The notes beneath the pieces are model-generated. The model saw nothing but the letters and a program-made list of their open reading frames with translations. It was not told the origin of the DNA and searched no databases. Below are positions 47,286 through 56,809 of a DNA stretch of 64,000 bases, one piece after another (position 1 is the first letter of the stretch; every line of letters starts with the position of its first letter). The stretch spans positions 1 through 64,000 of the forward strand of contig JACQZR010000222.1 of assembly GCA_016213775.1 (NCBI GenBank). Reading direction: 5' to 3'. This DNA is from Acidobacteriota bacterium (GTDB taxonomy: Bacteria; Acidobacteriota; Terriglobia; Bryobacterales; Bryobacteraceae). A program made the position numbers and the translations under genes.

Positions 47286-48194
47286 GTGAGCAGCACAGGA
47301 TCGCGTTTTTGTGGAGATTGCGGCGCGCCGATGGGTGGTGGCCAGACATTCTGCGGAGCTTGTGGAGCAAAGACATGGACGGATGCGCAGCGCAAGACGG
47401 CTCCGGTGCCGACCCGGAACTCGCGCTCGCGGGCAATGCTCGGCGTAGCTTTGGGATTCGGTTGCGCGTTTCTCGTGCTGGCGGTGGCGATCGGATGGAC
47501 CGAGTTCCGCCGCGATACGCAGCCGATGGTGTTCACCACTACCACGGTCCCGCTGGTGACGGAGCCGCCTCCGTCGCAACCGGTCTCGCCACCGCCGCCG
47601 CAGCAAGAAGTGATTCCCACGCCAACCGAACAGCCAATTGTAACCGCGCCGCCTCCTGCCGCGGCCGCAGCGGTGACGAAACAGGCATTGCGGGCACGCG
47701 TTCCTCCGCGGCAACAAACGAATGCACAACCGCCCCCGGTGACAAACCCCGTGACTGGCACAGTCAACAACGCTATTCCAGATCTGCCCTCGCTCCCGTC
47801 TACGCCAGTGCAGCCCAATACCAACGACGCTTCACGGCCCACGCTGCCTGGCTCAGAGTTACCCAACCTGCCTACTACGCCTACCACGCAGCAGCCTCAA
47901 CCACCGGCGGTGATTCCATCCGTGCCGGCCACTTACCAAGGGCCGGCATCCGGCGTCATCACGTGGTCCGGGCAGATTGACAAGAACGGTACGGTCACAA
48001 TCGACGGGGACCGCGCATCATCGGGCTCGCTGAACGGGAAACTGCCCGCGGTGCCGGTGATCATCGACATTGACGCAAGGGAATTCGCCCTGGCCGAGGT
48101 TCCTTCGCCAAGCAACGGATGGAAGCGTCTCGTGGTGCGCAGCCGCAACAAGAAGCAAACGGTGATCACGATCAATTGGAGGGTGCCGCGGTAA
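47286..48194 (+). CDS. Zinc-ribbon single-pass membrane protein with Pro/Thr-rich stalk
   Basis: I choose the GTG at 47286, 8 nt after AGGAGG, giving 302 residues. It begins with a zinc ribbon (CGDCGAP...CGACGAK). A membrane helix follows (about 40-62, LGVALGFGCAFLVLAVAIGW). Then come a Pro/Gln/Thr-rich stalk (about 70-215) and a small C-terminal beta domain (GVITWSGQIDKNGTVTIDGD). The topology suggests an inner-membrane protein with its ribbon in the cytoplasm. It ends exactly where the convergent regulator gene ends. Confidence 0.75.
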   Translation: MSSTGSRFCGDCGAPMGGGQTFCGACGAKTWTDAQRKTAPVPTRNSRSRAMLGVALGFGCAFLVLAVAIGWTEFRRDTQPMVFTTTTVPLVTEPPPSQPVSPPPPQQEVIPTPTEQPIVTAPPPAAAAAVTKQALRARVPPRQQTNAQPPPVTNPVTGTVNNAIPDLPSLPSTPVQPNTNDASRPTLPGSELPNLPTTPTTQQPQPPAVIPSVPATYQGPASGVITWSGQIDKNGTVTIDGDRASSGSLNGKLPAVPVIIDIDAREFALAEVPSPSNGWKRLVVRSRNKKQTVITINWRVPR

Positions 48195-50060
48195 TCACGG
48201 CAAGCGGCGGATGCGGATATTGCGGGCTTCCTGGCCGCCCGCCTGGCCACGGTTGCGAAAGCATCCAAACGCCACTCCGGCAGCCCCGTGGTTGGTCCCC
48301 CTCGGACTGGTTGTCTCCCACAGCGGCGGAATCGGCACACGGTTTGTCTGCTGGCCGGCGACATCAAACGCCAGTTCCTTGCCGTCGAGCCAAACGCGCA
48401 AGCCCTCACCGCGCGCCTCCACTTCGACGTGATGGAAGGTAGTGGGATCGAAACCGGGCGCCACTGGTGTGAAGGCGACAGTGGCATTCGGATGCATCCG
48501 TTTGATACGTACCTGGCCATCGCTCTGCAACTGCACCCAATAGCCGGCGCTCGTCCCGCCAATCACCCCATCACCGGGGGCCGATCGCCGCGAACGGAAG
48601 TAAGGTCCACCCTCGGCAGGCAGCTCCAATGAGCCGCCGATCTTGAGGTCCAGTGAGATATGGAGATCCTGGCCCAGATTGGAGCTTCGAATGGATTGGA
48701 TGGCACAGCCTGCTTCGCGTTTCACAAACGCGACTCCGGAGTTGTCGCGGCCGGAGTTGCGCACGCGGCTGGAGATTTCACCGGGGCCGGCGGAGGATAC
48801 GTCCACATCGGGTCCGAAGATCGGGCTGAAGAAATAATCACCGTCGCCGTCGATCTTCATATCCACCGCTCCTGATCCGCAACGGTGCAACGAACGAACC
48901 TCGTGGGCATTGAGCGCACGGTCGAAAACGCGGACATCGTCAATGGAGCCGCGAAATGTTGTCCCTCCCCAGGCGGACCGCCCGATCACCCACTCCGATC
49001 GCGGTCCTGCGTGAAGCAGATTCTCGGGCATCACGCCGGAGGAGGCTTCGCGCCCATCGACAAACAAGCGCGCTTGCAGGGAAGGCGCACCGTCAAACAC
49101 GCCCACCAGTTGATGCCAGTTGCCATCGTCGATGCGCGACCCGAGCAGCGGCTCGGGAATGCCGTTGCCGAAGGCAGCGCGCCCGGTTGCATGCAGTTGG
49201 AGCGAGAAGGAATCGGTGCTGGGCGCTCCGTCAGGATCACCGTAGCGGAAGATAACTGTCGAATCTCCATTGGTGGAAGCGGTCTTGACCCACGCCATCA
49301 AAGTGCGCGCCATGTCTCCACGCGGCAACAAGGCGGGGTCCAAGCCGGCAACCAGGAGGTCATTTCCTTCAAAACGCAAAGCGGTTCCGGAAAGCCCGGG
49401 GACGCCGGGGACAAAGGAAACACCGGGAGGCACCGATCCACGCAGAGGGTTGAGAGAATCGGCCGCGAGTGTCCCTTTCCCTTCGTCGAGCTTCCACCAG
49501 GCAAGCTCCCCGTAATGCGGCCCGGCTGTGCGCTGATTGGTGCGGGCGAGCATTCCAGCCGCAGTCAGGGCGGCCGCCAGGCCGAGACCCACCCATACCC
49601 ATCGCCAATAACGCCAAGGCGGCGGCGCTGCGGGCACAAACGCCATCGCGGGTGCGGTGGTCTCCGGTTCCTGCACTGTCGGAGGCGACGCAGACGCCTC
49701 GGCGCGATCCTCGTCCACTTCCTCAACGGGCGCGACAAACCAGTAGCCTTTCTTGGACAGAGTGCGGATGAACTGCGGATCGCGAGCATCGTCTCCGAGC
49801 GCTTTTCGCAGTTCCTTCACACACCCGAACAGTGTCGTGTCCGATACTGCGACGCCTTCCCAAACTTCGCGCAGCAGATCTTCCTTGGCCACCGGACCGT
49901 CGCGATGTTCAATCAGATAAAGGAGAAACTGGTGTGTTTTGGACCGCAGGTAGATGTCTTCGTTGTCGCGGCGCACCAATCCGAGACCCGGATGGATCTC
50001 CACCCCGTTGCAACGCAGTACGCGGCGTTTGACTTCGTTCATGCCCGGAATTGATCCCAT
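48195..50060 (-). CDS. Membrane-anchored winged-helix regulator with LamG-type sensor domains
   Basis: The 621-residue protein has an OmpR/CadC-type winged helix (residues 15-112, LRKALGDDARDPQFIRTLSKKGYWF). An acidic linker and one membrane helix (about 151-172) follow. Two concanavalin-like LamG domains (about 185-395 and 400-620) lie outside the membrane. This is a ToxR/CadC-like one-component design, in which an external ligand, perhaps a glycan, would alter DNA binding. The ATG at 50060 follows AAGG, and an ATG at 50042 is an alternative. It is divergent from the cytochrome gene, and its stop abuts that of the giant-protein operon. Confidence 0.82.
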   Translation of the reverse strand: MGSIPGMNEVKRRVLRCNGVEIHPGLGLVRRDNEDIYLRSKTHQFLLYLIEHRDGPVAKEDLLREVWEGVAVSDTTLFGCVKELRKALGDDARDPQFIRTLSKKGYWFVAPVEEVDEDRAEASASPPTVQEPETTAPAMAFVPAAPPPWRYWRWVWVGLGLAAALTAAGMLARTNQRTAGPHYGELAWWKLDEGKGTLAADSLNPLRGSVPPGVSFVPGVPGLSGTALRFEGNDLLVAGLDPALLPRGDMARTLMAWVKTASTNGDSTVIFRYGDPDGAPSTDSFSLQLHATGRAAFGNGIPEPLLGSRIDDGNWHQLVGVFDGAPSLQARLFVDGREASSGVMPENLLHAGPRSEWVIGRSAWGGTTFRGSIDDVRVFDRALNAHEVRSLHRCGSGAVDMKIDGDGDYFFSPIFGPDVDVSSAGPGEISSRVRNSGRDNSGVAFVKREAGCAIQSIRSSNLGQDLHISLDLKIGGSLELPAEGGPYFRSRRSAPGDGVIGGTSAGYWVQLQSDGQVRIKRMHPNATVAFTPVAPGFDPTTFHHVEVEARGEGLRVWLDGKELAFDVAGQQTNRVPIPPLWETTSPRGTNHGAAGVAFGCFRNRGQAGGQEARNIRIRRLP

Positions 50061-50090
50061 TCTAACGCCTTGCGGTACCGTACACCACTT

Positions 50091-50123
50091 CCTTACCGTT
50101 TCCTTACGGCTCCCTTACCGCCG
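50091..50123. promoter_or_regulatory. Three 11-bp direct repeats, candidate operator of the winged-helix regulator
   Basis: CCTTAC recurs at 50091, 50102 and 50113 with an exact 11-bp period. The third copy covers the -35 region of a TATACT -10 at 50141-50146. Direct repeats of this spacing are the classic target of tandem OmpR/PhoB-type winged helices. The site lies between the divergent regulator and cytochrome genes, so the regulator is the obvious candidate. Confidence 0.65.
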
Positions 50124-50199
50124 GCTTGACCAAACCCGCGTATACTGTCAACACAGGAAAAGGCTCAGGCTCGCAAGGCCGGGCCGCACAGAGGAGCGA

Positions 50200-52461
50200 A
50201 TGAGAATGAATTACCTCAAGTCAATTGGAAAGATCGCCGGCACATGCGCCGTGCTTGGGTTGGGTTGGTATCTGACAACCAGAGGGGCCCAATCGCAATC
50301 GGCCCCACCGCCCGTGCTCTCGCGCTTTGCCGGACCGACATCGTCACAAACACTGGCACTCGATGGAAATGGAACATGGCTCGTCGTCGCCAACCCCGAT
50401 AACAACAGCGTGACGTTCTTCGACGTCGCCAACGACCGCAACCGCAAACTTCGCGAGATCCCCGTCGGCGAAGAGCCCAACGGGGTCGCCGTCAACCCGC
50501 AGGGAACTCGCGCATACGTCGCCAACACCGTGAGCGGGACCATCAGCGTGCTGAGTATCCTCCGTACCAGTCCGCAGGTGGCGCGAGAGATCGCGGAAAT
50601 CGAAGTGGGTGTGGAGCCGTACGGTGTCGCGCTGACACCCAACGGCCGCAAACTCTACGTCACCAACCGCCGTTCGAACTCAGTCTCCGTCATTGACACG
50701 GCAACCAATCGGGTGACGGCGACGATCACGGACGTCGGGTTCGCGCCCACCGGCATCGCCATCAGCAACAACGGCAACGATTCCGACGACGACGAGACTG
50801 TATACGTCACCAACTTTTTTGGAACACCGCGCACGGGCCAACTGGATGGCGAGGATGACGCCAAGCAGGGTGTCGTGGTCTTCATTCGGGCCGGGTCGGA
50901 TTCGGTGGACGGAGTTGCACCGCTGCTCCCCATCGGTGATACCGGATTCAAAGCCCCCGGCGACGCGATCGCCCGGATCGCACCGGGGACGGAGGACCGG
51001 CTCACCACCAGCGCCTATCCCAACCAGTTGAACAGCATCGCCCTCAAGGGCAATTTCGCGCTCATCCCGAGCACGGGCGCCTCGCCAAACGGTCCTGCAC
51101 GCTTTGATCTGAACACGCAAAGCCTGCTTTCGTCGCTCGACCTGACGCAGTTGAAGGATCAGACCATCAACATGCATGTGGCGGTGCGCGATCAGGCTGC
51201 TACGCCGAAGCTCTTCATCACTCAGCCCTGGGCCGTGGCCGTCAAGAACAACGCCAACGAAGCGTACGTGGTGAGCATGGCCAGCGACATCGTCGTCAAG
51301 GCAACGCTCGACGCCACCGGCAAACCCTCGGTGGTGAATATTCCGGGTGCAACGCCTACGCGCGTGCTTCAGATTGCCACCGGGCGCAACCCGCGCGGCA
51401 TCGTCATCAACAACACCGACACGCGCGCTTATGTGATGAACTACATCTCGCGCGACGTGACGGTAATCGACGTCACCAACGACAGCGTGGTCGGCACGAT
51501 CGAATCCGCGCCGCTTCCCACACCGGGCAGCTTCGAGGATCAGATCCTCGCCGGCAAGGACCTGTATCACGCCTCGGTTGGCGAATTCGACGGTCCCGGT
51601 CCGCTTTCCCCCAAGATTCGCGGTCGCATGTCGAACAACGGTTGGGGCTCGTGCTCTTCCTGCCACCCCGACGGTCTGAGCGACAACGTGGTGTGGATCT
51701 TCGCAGCGGGCCCGCGGCGCGCGATTTCGCAACACGCCGACTTCGACCCGGAGGATCCGACGAGCATGCGCGCGCTCAACTGGTCTGGCATCTTCGACGA
51801 ACAGGAAGACTTCGAAGCGAACATCCGCGGCGTCAGTGGTGGTCTCGGACTGATTGTCGGCGACGATGGCATTACTCCGGCTGCGGCGCCGGTACCCTTC
51901 ACGCCGCCCAACGGTGGACGGCGTCAATTGAAGATTCGCGGCTTCAACGCGTGGGATGCCATCAAGGCCTACATCCAGTTTGGCGTCCGCGCACCGCTGG
52001 CCCCAGTGGCCAAGGATGACCCTGAAGCCGTCGCCGGCCGGGAGTTGTTCAAGGCTGCCAACTGCCAGTCCTGCCACGGCGGCAACGCGTGGTCGACATC
52101 GAAGGTCACCTTCACACCGCCGCCCGATAGCAACCTGCTGAGCGCCGGACAGATCATCGGGCAGTTGAAGAAGGTGGGGACGTTCGATTCCACCCAACGC
52201 AACGAAGTGCGCGCGAACGCCGCCGCTCCGCTCGGCGCGGATGGCTATGTGCCGCCTTCGCTACTGTCCATCAGCGCCTTTCCGCAGACGTTCTTCCACA
52301 ACGGGAGCGTCAACTCGCTGGAAGGCGTACTTAATAATGTTGCTCACCGTTCTGCCGGAACCAACGGCGTGGACTCACTGAGTGATTCAAACGCGCGGCG
52401 GCAGGTTGTACAGTTCCTGCTGTCCATCGATGCTTACTCGGAACCGATCGCACCCAGATAG
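50200..52461 (+). CDS. YVTN beta-propeller fused to di-haem cytochrome c
   Basis: The ATG at 50200 (or 50206) after GAGGAG gives about 753 residues with an N-terminal membrane/signal segment. Residues about 40-440 are a YVTN-type seven-blade propeller (VVANPDNNSVTFFDV, KLYVTNRRSNSVSVID). The C-terminal part has two haem motifs, CSSCH and CQSCH, and resembles cytochrome c peroxidase-like modules. It is probably a periplasmic electron-transfer protein. Transcription is likely from the TATACT at 50141-50146, under control of the divergent regulator. A terminator follows at 52496. Confidence 0.85.
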   Translation: MRMNYLKSIGKIAGTCAVLGLGWYLTTRGAQSQSAPPPVLSRFAGPTSSQTLALDGNGTWLVVANPDNNSVTFFDVANDRNRKLREIPVGEEPNGVAVNPQGTRAYVANTVSGTISVLSILRTSPQVAREIAEIEVGVEPYGVALTPNGRKLYVTNRRSNSVSVIDTATNRVTATITDVGFAPTGIAISNNGNDSDDDETVYVTNFFGTPRTGQLDGEDDAKQGVVVFIRAGSDSVDGVAPLLPIGDTGFKAPGDAIARIAPGTEDRLTTSAYPNQLNSIALKGNFALIPSTGASPNGPARFDLNTQSLLSSLDLTQLKDQTINMHVAVRDQAATPKLFITQPWAVAVKNNANEAYVVSMASDIVVKATLDATGKPSVVNIPGATPTRVLQIATGRNPRGIVINNTDTRAYVMNYISRDVTVIDVTNDSVVGTIESAPLPTPGSFEDQILAGKDLYHASVGEFDGPGPLSPKIRGRMSNNGWGSCSSCHPDGLSDNVVWIFAAGPRRAISQHADFDPEDPTSMRALNWSGIFDEQEDFEANIRGVSGGLGLIVGDDGITPAAAPVPFTPPNGGRRQLKIRGFNAWDAIKAYIQFGVRAPLAPVAKDDPEAVAGRELFKAANCQSCHGGNAWSTSKVTFTPPPDSNLLSAGQIIGQLKKVGTFDSTQRNEVRANAAAPLGADGYVPPSLLSISAFPQTFFHNGSVNSLEGVLNNVAHRSAGTNGVDSLSDSNARRQVVQFLLSIDAYSEPIAPR

Positions 52462-52495
52462 ACAAGGAAACCACAGTTCCTGTATCGGAGGAAGA

Positions 52496-52532
52496 CGCCG
52501 CCGGAGCTTACCCGCTTCCGGCGGTGTTCCTT
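52496..52532 (+). terminator. Intrinsic terminator after the cytochrome gene
   Basis: Stem CCGCCGGA (52498-52505) / TCCGGCGG (52517-52524) is followed by TGTTCCTTTT. It ends transcription 35 bp after the cytochrome stop and also faces the convergent nuclease gene. Confidence 0.75.
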
Positions 52533-52546
52533 TTGCTGGGACCGGA

Positions 52547-53260
52547 CTAGCGCAGGGCCGTTGTGGTGGATTCGAGAGTGTCTTGTTCGAGCGTGGGGAG
52601 AGCGGAGAGGAAGTCCAAGCCGGCGCGGTTTTCGACTTCACGGATGGAGACGGTTTGCCTTGTGGCGGCGGGCCGGTTGGCGAGGATGACGGCGTAGGCG
52701 GATTTCGTTTCGCCGCGGAGGGCAAGGGCAATTTTATAGGCGGCGCACGGGACAGAGACTTGGTTGGGGCCGATGTGTTGGATGTTGTCGCAATCGAAGA
52801 GGGTGCCGGTGAGGATGATGAGGAAGTCTGAGTGGGCGGCGAGTTTGCGTATGTCGTTTTCGATCTTGCGCCATTCAGACATATTTAGTTCCGGTAGCTG
52901 AGGGATGGCGTTAGAGAGGTAGTAAGATTCGCGTAGGGCGACTGGGGAAGCGGCGAGATCGAGGGCGGGAACCATGTGGCTGCGGTGGAAGCCGCTGCCT
53001 TTGTAATCGGCTTCCGAAGCTGAGGCGTGGAACTCGGGATCACGACGGAAATGCCGGCGTGGAGCGGAGGGGGCCGTGAGCATTTCGGGGGTGAACTGAT
53101 AGGCGGTCCAAACGGGGACTCTGTGAGTGTTGCTGTGACAGATGGTGAAGGCTGTGCGCGTAGCGAGTTGCTGGCCGGGGGCGTCGCAGGCGGGAAGTCC
53201 GAAGCGGCCGGGCTGGGCGCTCAGGGTTTGGATTGCGTAGAGGAGGATCGCGGTTACCAT
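52547..53260 (-). CDS. Secreted DNA/RNA non-specific endonuclease (NucA/EndA type)
   Basis: The 237-residue protein has a signal peptide (MVTAILLYAIQTLSA). It has the beta-beta-alpha-metal nuclease features F-H-R-S-H (residues 91-95, with the general-base His95) and a metal-binding N117 in the SNAIPQ block, followed by a W-x-x-I-E helix. The usual DRGH motif reads HRSH, so the Asp and Gly are replaced. It is likely active on extracellular nucleic acid, for scavenging or defence. The 3' end faces the cytochrome terminator. Confidence 0.82.
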   Translation of the reverse strand: MVTAILLYAIQTLSAQPGRFGLPACDAPGQQLATRTAFTICHSNTHRVPVWTAYQFTPEMLTAPSAPRRHFRRDPEFHASASEADYKGSGFHRSHMVPALDLAASPVALRESYYLSNAIPQLPELNMSEWRKIENDIRKLAAHSDFLIILTGTLFDCDNIQHIGPNQVSVPCAAYKIALALRGETKSAYAVILANRPAATRQTVSIREVENRAGLDFLSALPTLEQDTLESTTTALR

Positions 53261-53363
53261 ACAGTCATCTATCGGAATGTTTTAAACATTACTTTATAGA
53301 AATGTTGCAGAATGGCGGAACAAAAAGGAACTGCGGTCCACCGAGGTAGAGATATGGACCTGA

Positions 53364-53369
53364 TATAAT
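53364..53369 (+). promoter_or_regulatory. -10 element of the second Oar-like receptor gene
   Basis: A consensus TATAAT lies 30 bp before the ATG at 53400, and an AGGAGG ribosome site sits at about 53390-53395. The -35 region is weak, which suggests an activator-dependent promoter. Confidence 0.5.
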
Positions 53370-53399
53370 CGGGCACACTGTAAGACCGCAGGAGGCGCT

Positions 53400-56300
53400 A
53401 TGAGGCTATTCGCTCTTCTCACCCTTTGCTGTTCGATCGCTGCCGCGCAGGAATCCCGAGGCACGATCAGCGGAACCATAAATGATCCTACCGGCGCCGC
53501 AGTGGCGGGCGCTGAAATCGAGGTCCGCAACAGCGAGACCAACACGATCCTGCGTGGCGTCACGAACGCCACCGGCAATTACCAGGTGCCGTTCCTGGCG
53601 CCGGGCAACTACATAGTGAGCGTGACGGTGGCCGGGTTCAAGAAAGTGGAGCGGCAGAACGTCCGCATTTCCACCAATGCGACGACCACGCTCGACTTCA
53701 CTCTCGAAGTCGGGCAGACATCGGAGTCGGTGACGGTAACGGCCGCGGCGCCGCTGCTGAACACGGCCAACGCCGATCTCGGCCAAGTCATTGACAACCG
53801 CTATGTAGGAATGATTTCGGTTTCACTGAGCCGCAACATCATCAACCTACGCAACCTTGCCCCGGGCGTGACGGGCGACACCGGCACGTACACCAGCAGC
53901 GCCCAGGCGACGTTCTCGATCGCCGGCGGGGGCAGCGGGCAGGGGCGGAACGAAGTGATCCTTGACGGAATGCCGAACACGACCGCGGGCGGCACGTTCG
54001 GGTTCATTCCATCGGTGGATTCGGTGGAGGAGGTGCGCGTTCACACGACGATGTTTGATGCTTCCTACGGCCACTCCAACGCCGGCGCGCTGAGCATCAC
54101 CACGCGTGGCGGCACCAACGATCTACACGGCGCCGCATACATCTTCAAACGTTGGGAGAGCCTGTATGCCAACAGTTGGACGAACAATCGCCTCGGCCTG
54201 CCCAAGCCTCCGGTGGAGTACCAACAGTGGGGGTATACGGTAGGTGGGCCGGTGTTCCTTCCCAAGGTGTACAACGGGCGCAACCGCACGTTCTTCTCGA
54301 CGTCGTTGGAACGTGACCACGATCCGCGGGAATTGACCCGGCAGGCGCGTGTCCCGACAGACCTGGAAAAGACGGGCGATTTCTCGCGCACGTTGAATCG
54401 CCAGGGAGGTGCGTTCGCGATCTACGATCCATTGACTACCGTGGTGACTGGGAGCACGGCCACGAGGCAGCCGTTTGCCGGCGCGCGCATTCCGGCGGCG
54501 CGTGTCACGCCGCTGGGATCGGCGGTGCTCAGCAAGTACCCTGCGCCCAATCTGAATCAAAGCTCGCAGCTCGAAGCCTACAACTGGGCGCTGAGCAAGA
54601 CGTACATGGTCGATCAGCGGCAGACGGGTGTGCGCGTCGATCACGTTTTGAGCGACCGGCAGCGTCTGTTCGGGCGGTTCGGATTTCTCGATCGCATCCA
54701 GCAGGCCGAAGACCTTTTCTATGGCGCGACGTCCTATCCGGTGTCAGGGGGCAGTGATCTCGGTCTTCTGTTCCGGAGGAGGATCAACGTGAGCGTGGAT
54801 GATACCATCACGCTGTCACCCTCGCTGGTGGGCTCGATCCGGCTGGGAGTGCTGAGCTATGCCAGCAGGTCGACCGGAGGCGCAGCGGGCGCTGACCCAG
54901 CGGATCTCAAGTTGCCGGATGTGATCATTCGAAACCAGGCAGTACGGGGCTGGTCGAATTTCGATCTCGGAGGTAACCTGCCGGTCATCGGCGCCAGCCA
55001 ATCGTTTTCGCGGGAAATGGTTTATTCAGCGCTTTCGACGTGGACCAAGCTGACAGGCAAGCACGCGACGAAGTTTGGTTTGGACTATCGGCTTGCCCGC
55101 AACAGCAACGTGGCGCCAGGCGGCAACGCCACGGCATCGTTTGCCACGGGCCCGACCTTCACGCAGTCCGATCCGTTCAACCGCAACGCGGCCAACACGT
55201 CCGGCTCGGGCATGGCAACGATGCTGCTGGGATTGGCGGATTCAGGCAATTTCGGCTTCAACAGCCCGACCTCGGTGCAGAATCACTACAGCGGGTTGTT
55301 CGTGCAGGATGACTGGAAGGTGACCAGCAAGCTAACGGTGAATCTCGGGCTGCGATATGAACTGGAGACACCCTACACGGAGCGTTACGACCGCAACAGC
55401 TACAAGTTCGACGAAACCGCGCAACTGCCGGTGAGAGTGCCCGGCCTCGACCTTCGTGGCGGCATTCTGTTTGCGGGCATCAACGGCAATCCGCGCGCCA
55501 TCAGTCCGGACAGGAACAACTTCGGGCCGCGTTTCGGCTTCGCCTATCAATTGCTGCCGAAGACAGTGATCCGAGGCGGGTACGGCTTGTTCTACTCGAC
55601 GATTGCTCTCAACACGAGCTTCTTCGGCACGCTGAACGTCTTCAACGCACAGACTTCGTTTGTCGGCAGCAGCGATGGCGGGGCGACGGCTCTGACCACG
55701 CTGGCGAATCCGTTTCCCACCGGCTTGCAGCAACCAATCGGAACATCGGTGGGGCTGATGGCGCAGGTGGGCGACGCGCTCGCGTTTTTCGACGACAAGC
55801 GATTGAACCCGTACAACCAGCAGTGGCAGTTCGCCATTCAAAGGGAACTGCCGTCACAGATGGTGCTGGAAGTGGCGTATATGGGGATGCACAGCATCAA
55901 ACAGATCGAGAGCTTCAATTTGAACGAGAAGCCTGACCGCTACCTCGCGCTGGGCCGCGCGGAGAACAACGCTGTCGGGAACGTGTTTCTCAATGTGCTT
56001 CCCGCGACGTCGACGTTGGGGCGTGGCGCAACGATCACACAAAGCCGGCTGTGGCCGCGGTTCCCACAGTACACCACTCTAACGTTGCAGGGAGCAAACA
56101 CCGGCCGCGCCCTGTATCACTCGTTGCAGACCAAGCTCGATAAGCGCCTGACCCGCGGGTTGAACTTCCTGTTTGCGTACACGTTCTCGCGAACTATGGA
56201 TAACAACACAACCAGCATCATCAACGAGAGGCACTACCGCGCTGTGTCGCCGTTCGATCAGAAGCACGTGATGCGGCTGGCGTTCACCTACAAGATGCCA

Positions 56301-56807
56301 TTCGAGTTCCAGGGCAATGGGATGAACCGGCTGTGGCGGCAGGTGGCGGGGGGATGGGCGATGAGCGGCTTCGGCACACTGTCCAGCGGTGTGCCTCTCT
56401 CGGTGAGCCAAGCCAACGGAAGGCCTCTTCGAGTGGCAAATCCGCGGCTGGAGGGACCAATCAACCAACGTCTGGGCGATTCGGTTCAAGGTGGACGTGT
56501 GACCAATCCGTTTTTCAATACGAGCGCCTTTTTGGCGTTGCCGGACCAGTACACCATCTCGCCGGAACCGCCGGCGCTCGATGATCTGCGGGCGCCGGGC
56601 GCGCGATCGCTGAATGCGGCGCTGTTCAAGACGTTCCCGTTGCGCGAGCGGTTGCGTGTGGAGGTGCGGCTGGAGGGAACGGGCGTCACGAACACTCCGA
56701 ACTTCGGCGCTCCCGGAACGAATATGAACCAAGCTGCCACTTTTGGGGTGATCAACTCAGCGGGCGGTAACCGTGCGATGCAGGCTTCGATGCGATTGGT
56801 GTTTTAG
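53400..56807 (+). CDS. Oar-like TonB-dependent outer-membrane receptor
   Basis: The 1135-residue protein has a signal peptide (MRLFALLTLCCSIAAAQ). A carboxypeptidase-regulatory domain (SRGTISGTINDPTGAAVAGA) precedes a plug domain (RNIINLRNLAPGVTGDTG) and a beta-barrel ending in MRLVF. It is a paralogue of the receptor at 1386-4661. Downstream are a heptamer repeat and, convergently, a KDG-kinase-like gene. It may import an oligosaccharide processed by the neighbouring enzymes, but this is inferred from proximity alone. Confidence 0.9.
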   Translation: MRLFALLTLCCSIAAAQESRGTISGTINDPTGAAVAGAEIEVRNSETNTILRGVTNATGNYQVPFLAPGNYIVSVTVAGFKKVERQNVRISTNATTTLDFTLEVGQTSESVTVTAAAPLLNTANADLGQVIDNRYVGMISVSLSRNIINLRNLAPGVTGDTGTYTSSAQATFSIAGGGSGQGRNEVILDGMPNTTAGGTFGFIPSVDSVEEVRVHTTMFDASYGHSNAGALSITTRGGTNDLHGAAYIFKRWESLYANSWTNNRLGLPKPPVEYQQWGYTVGGPVFLPKVYNGRNRTFFSTSLERDHDPRELTRQARVPTDLEKTGDFSRTLNRQGGAFAIYDPLTTVVTGSTATRQPFAGARIPAARVTPLGSAVLSKYPAPNLNQSSQLEAYNWALSKTYMVDQRQTGVRVDHVLSDRQRLFGRFGFLDRIQQAEDLFYGATSYPVSGGSDLGLLFRRRINVSVDDTITLSPSLVGSIRLGVLSYASRSTGGAAGADPADLKLPDVIIRNQAVRGWSNFDLGGNLPVIGASQSFSREMVYSALSTWTKLTGKHATKFGLDYRLARNSNVAPGGNATASFATGPTFTQSDPFNRNAANTSGSGMATMLLGLADSGNFGFNSPTSVQNHYSGLFVQDDWKVTSKLTVNLGLRYELETPYTERYDRNSYKFDETAQLPVRVPGLDLRGGILFAGINGNPRAISPDRNNFGPRFGFAYQLLPKTVIRGGYGLFYSTIALNTSFFGTLNVFNAQTSFVGSSDGGATALTTLANPFPTGLQQPIGTSVGLMAQVGDALAFFDDKRLNPYNQQWQFAIQRELPSQMVLEVAYMGMHSIKQIESFNLNEKPDRYLALGRAENNAVGNVFLNVLPATSTLGRGATITQSRLWPRFPQYTTLTLQGANTGRALYHSLQTKLDKRLTRGLNFLFAYTFSRTMDNNTTSIINERHYRAVSPFDQKHVMRLAFTYKMPFEFQGNGMNRLWRQVAGGWAMSGFGTLSSGVPLSVSQANGRPLRVANPRLEGPINQRLGDSVQGGRVTNPFFNTSAFLALPDQYTISPEPPALDDLRAPGARSLNAALFKTFPLRERLRVEVRLEGTGVTNTPNFGAPGTNMNQAATFGVINSAGGNRAMQASMRLVF

Positions 56808-56809
56808 TA

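Noticed and set aside
50680-52197. Long open frame (about 500 codons) antisense to the YVTN/cytochrome gene
   Set aside because: It has no recognisable protein features, and the plus strand encodes a clear propeller with CxxCH motifs.
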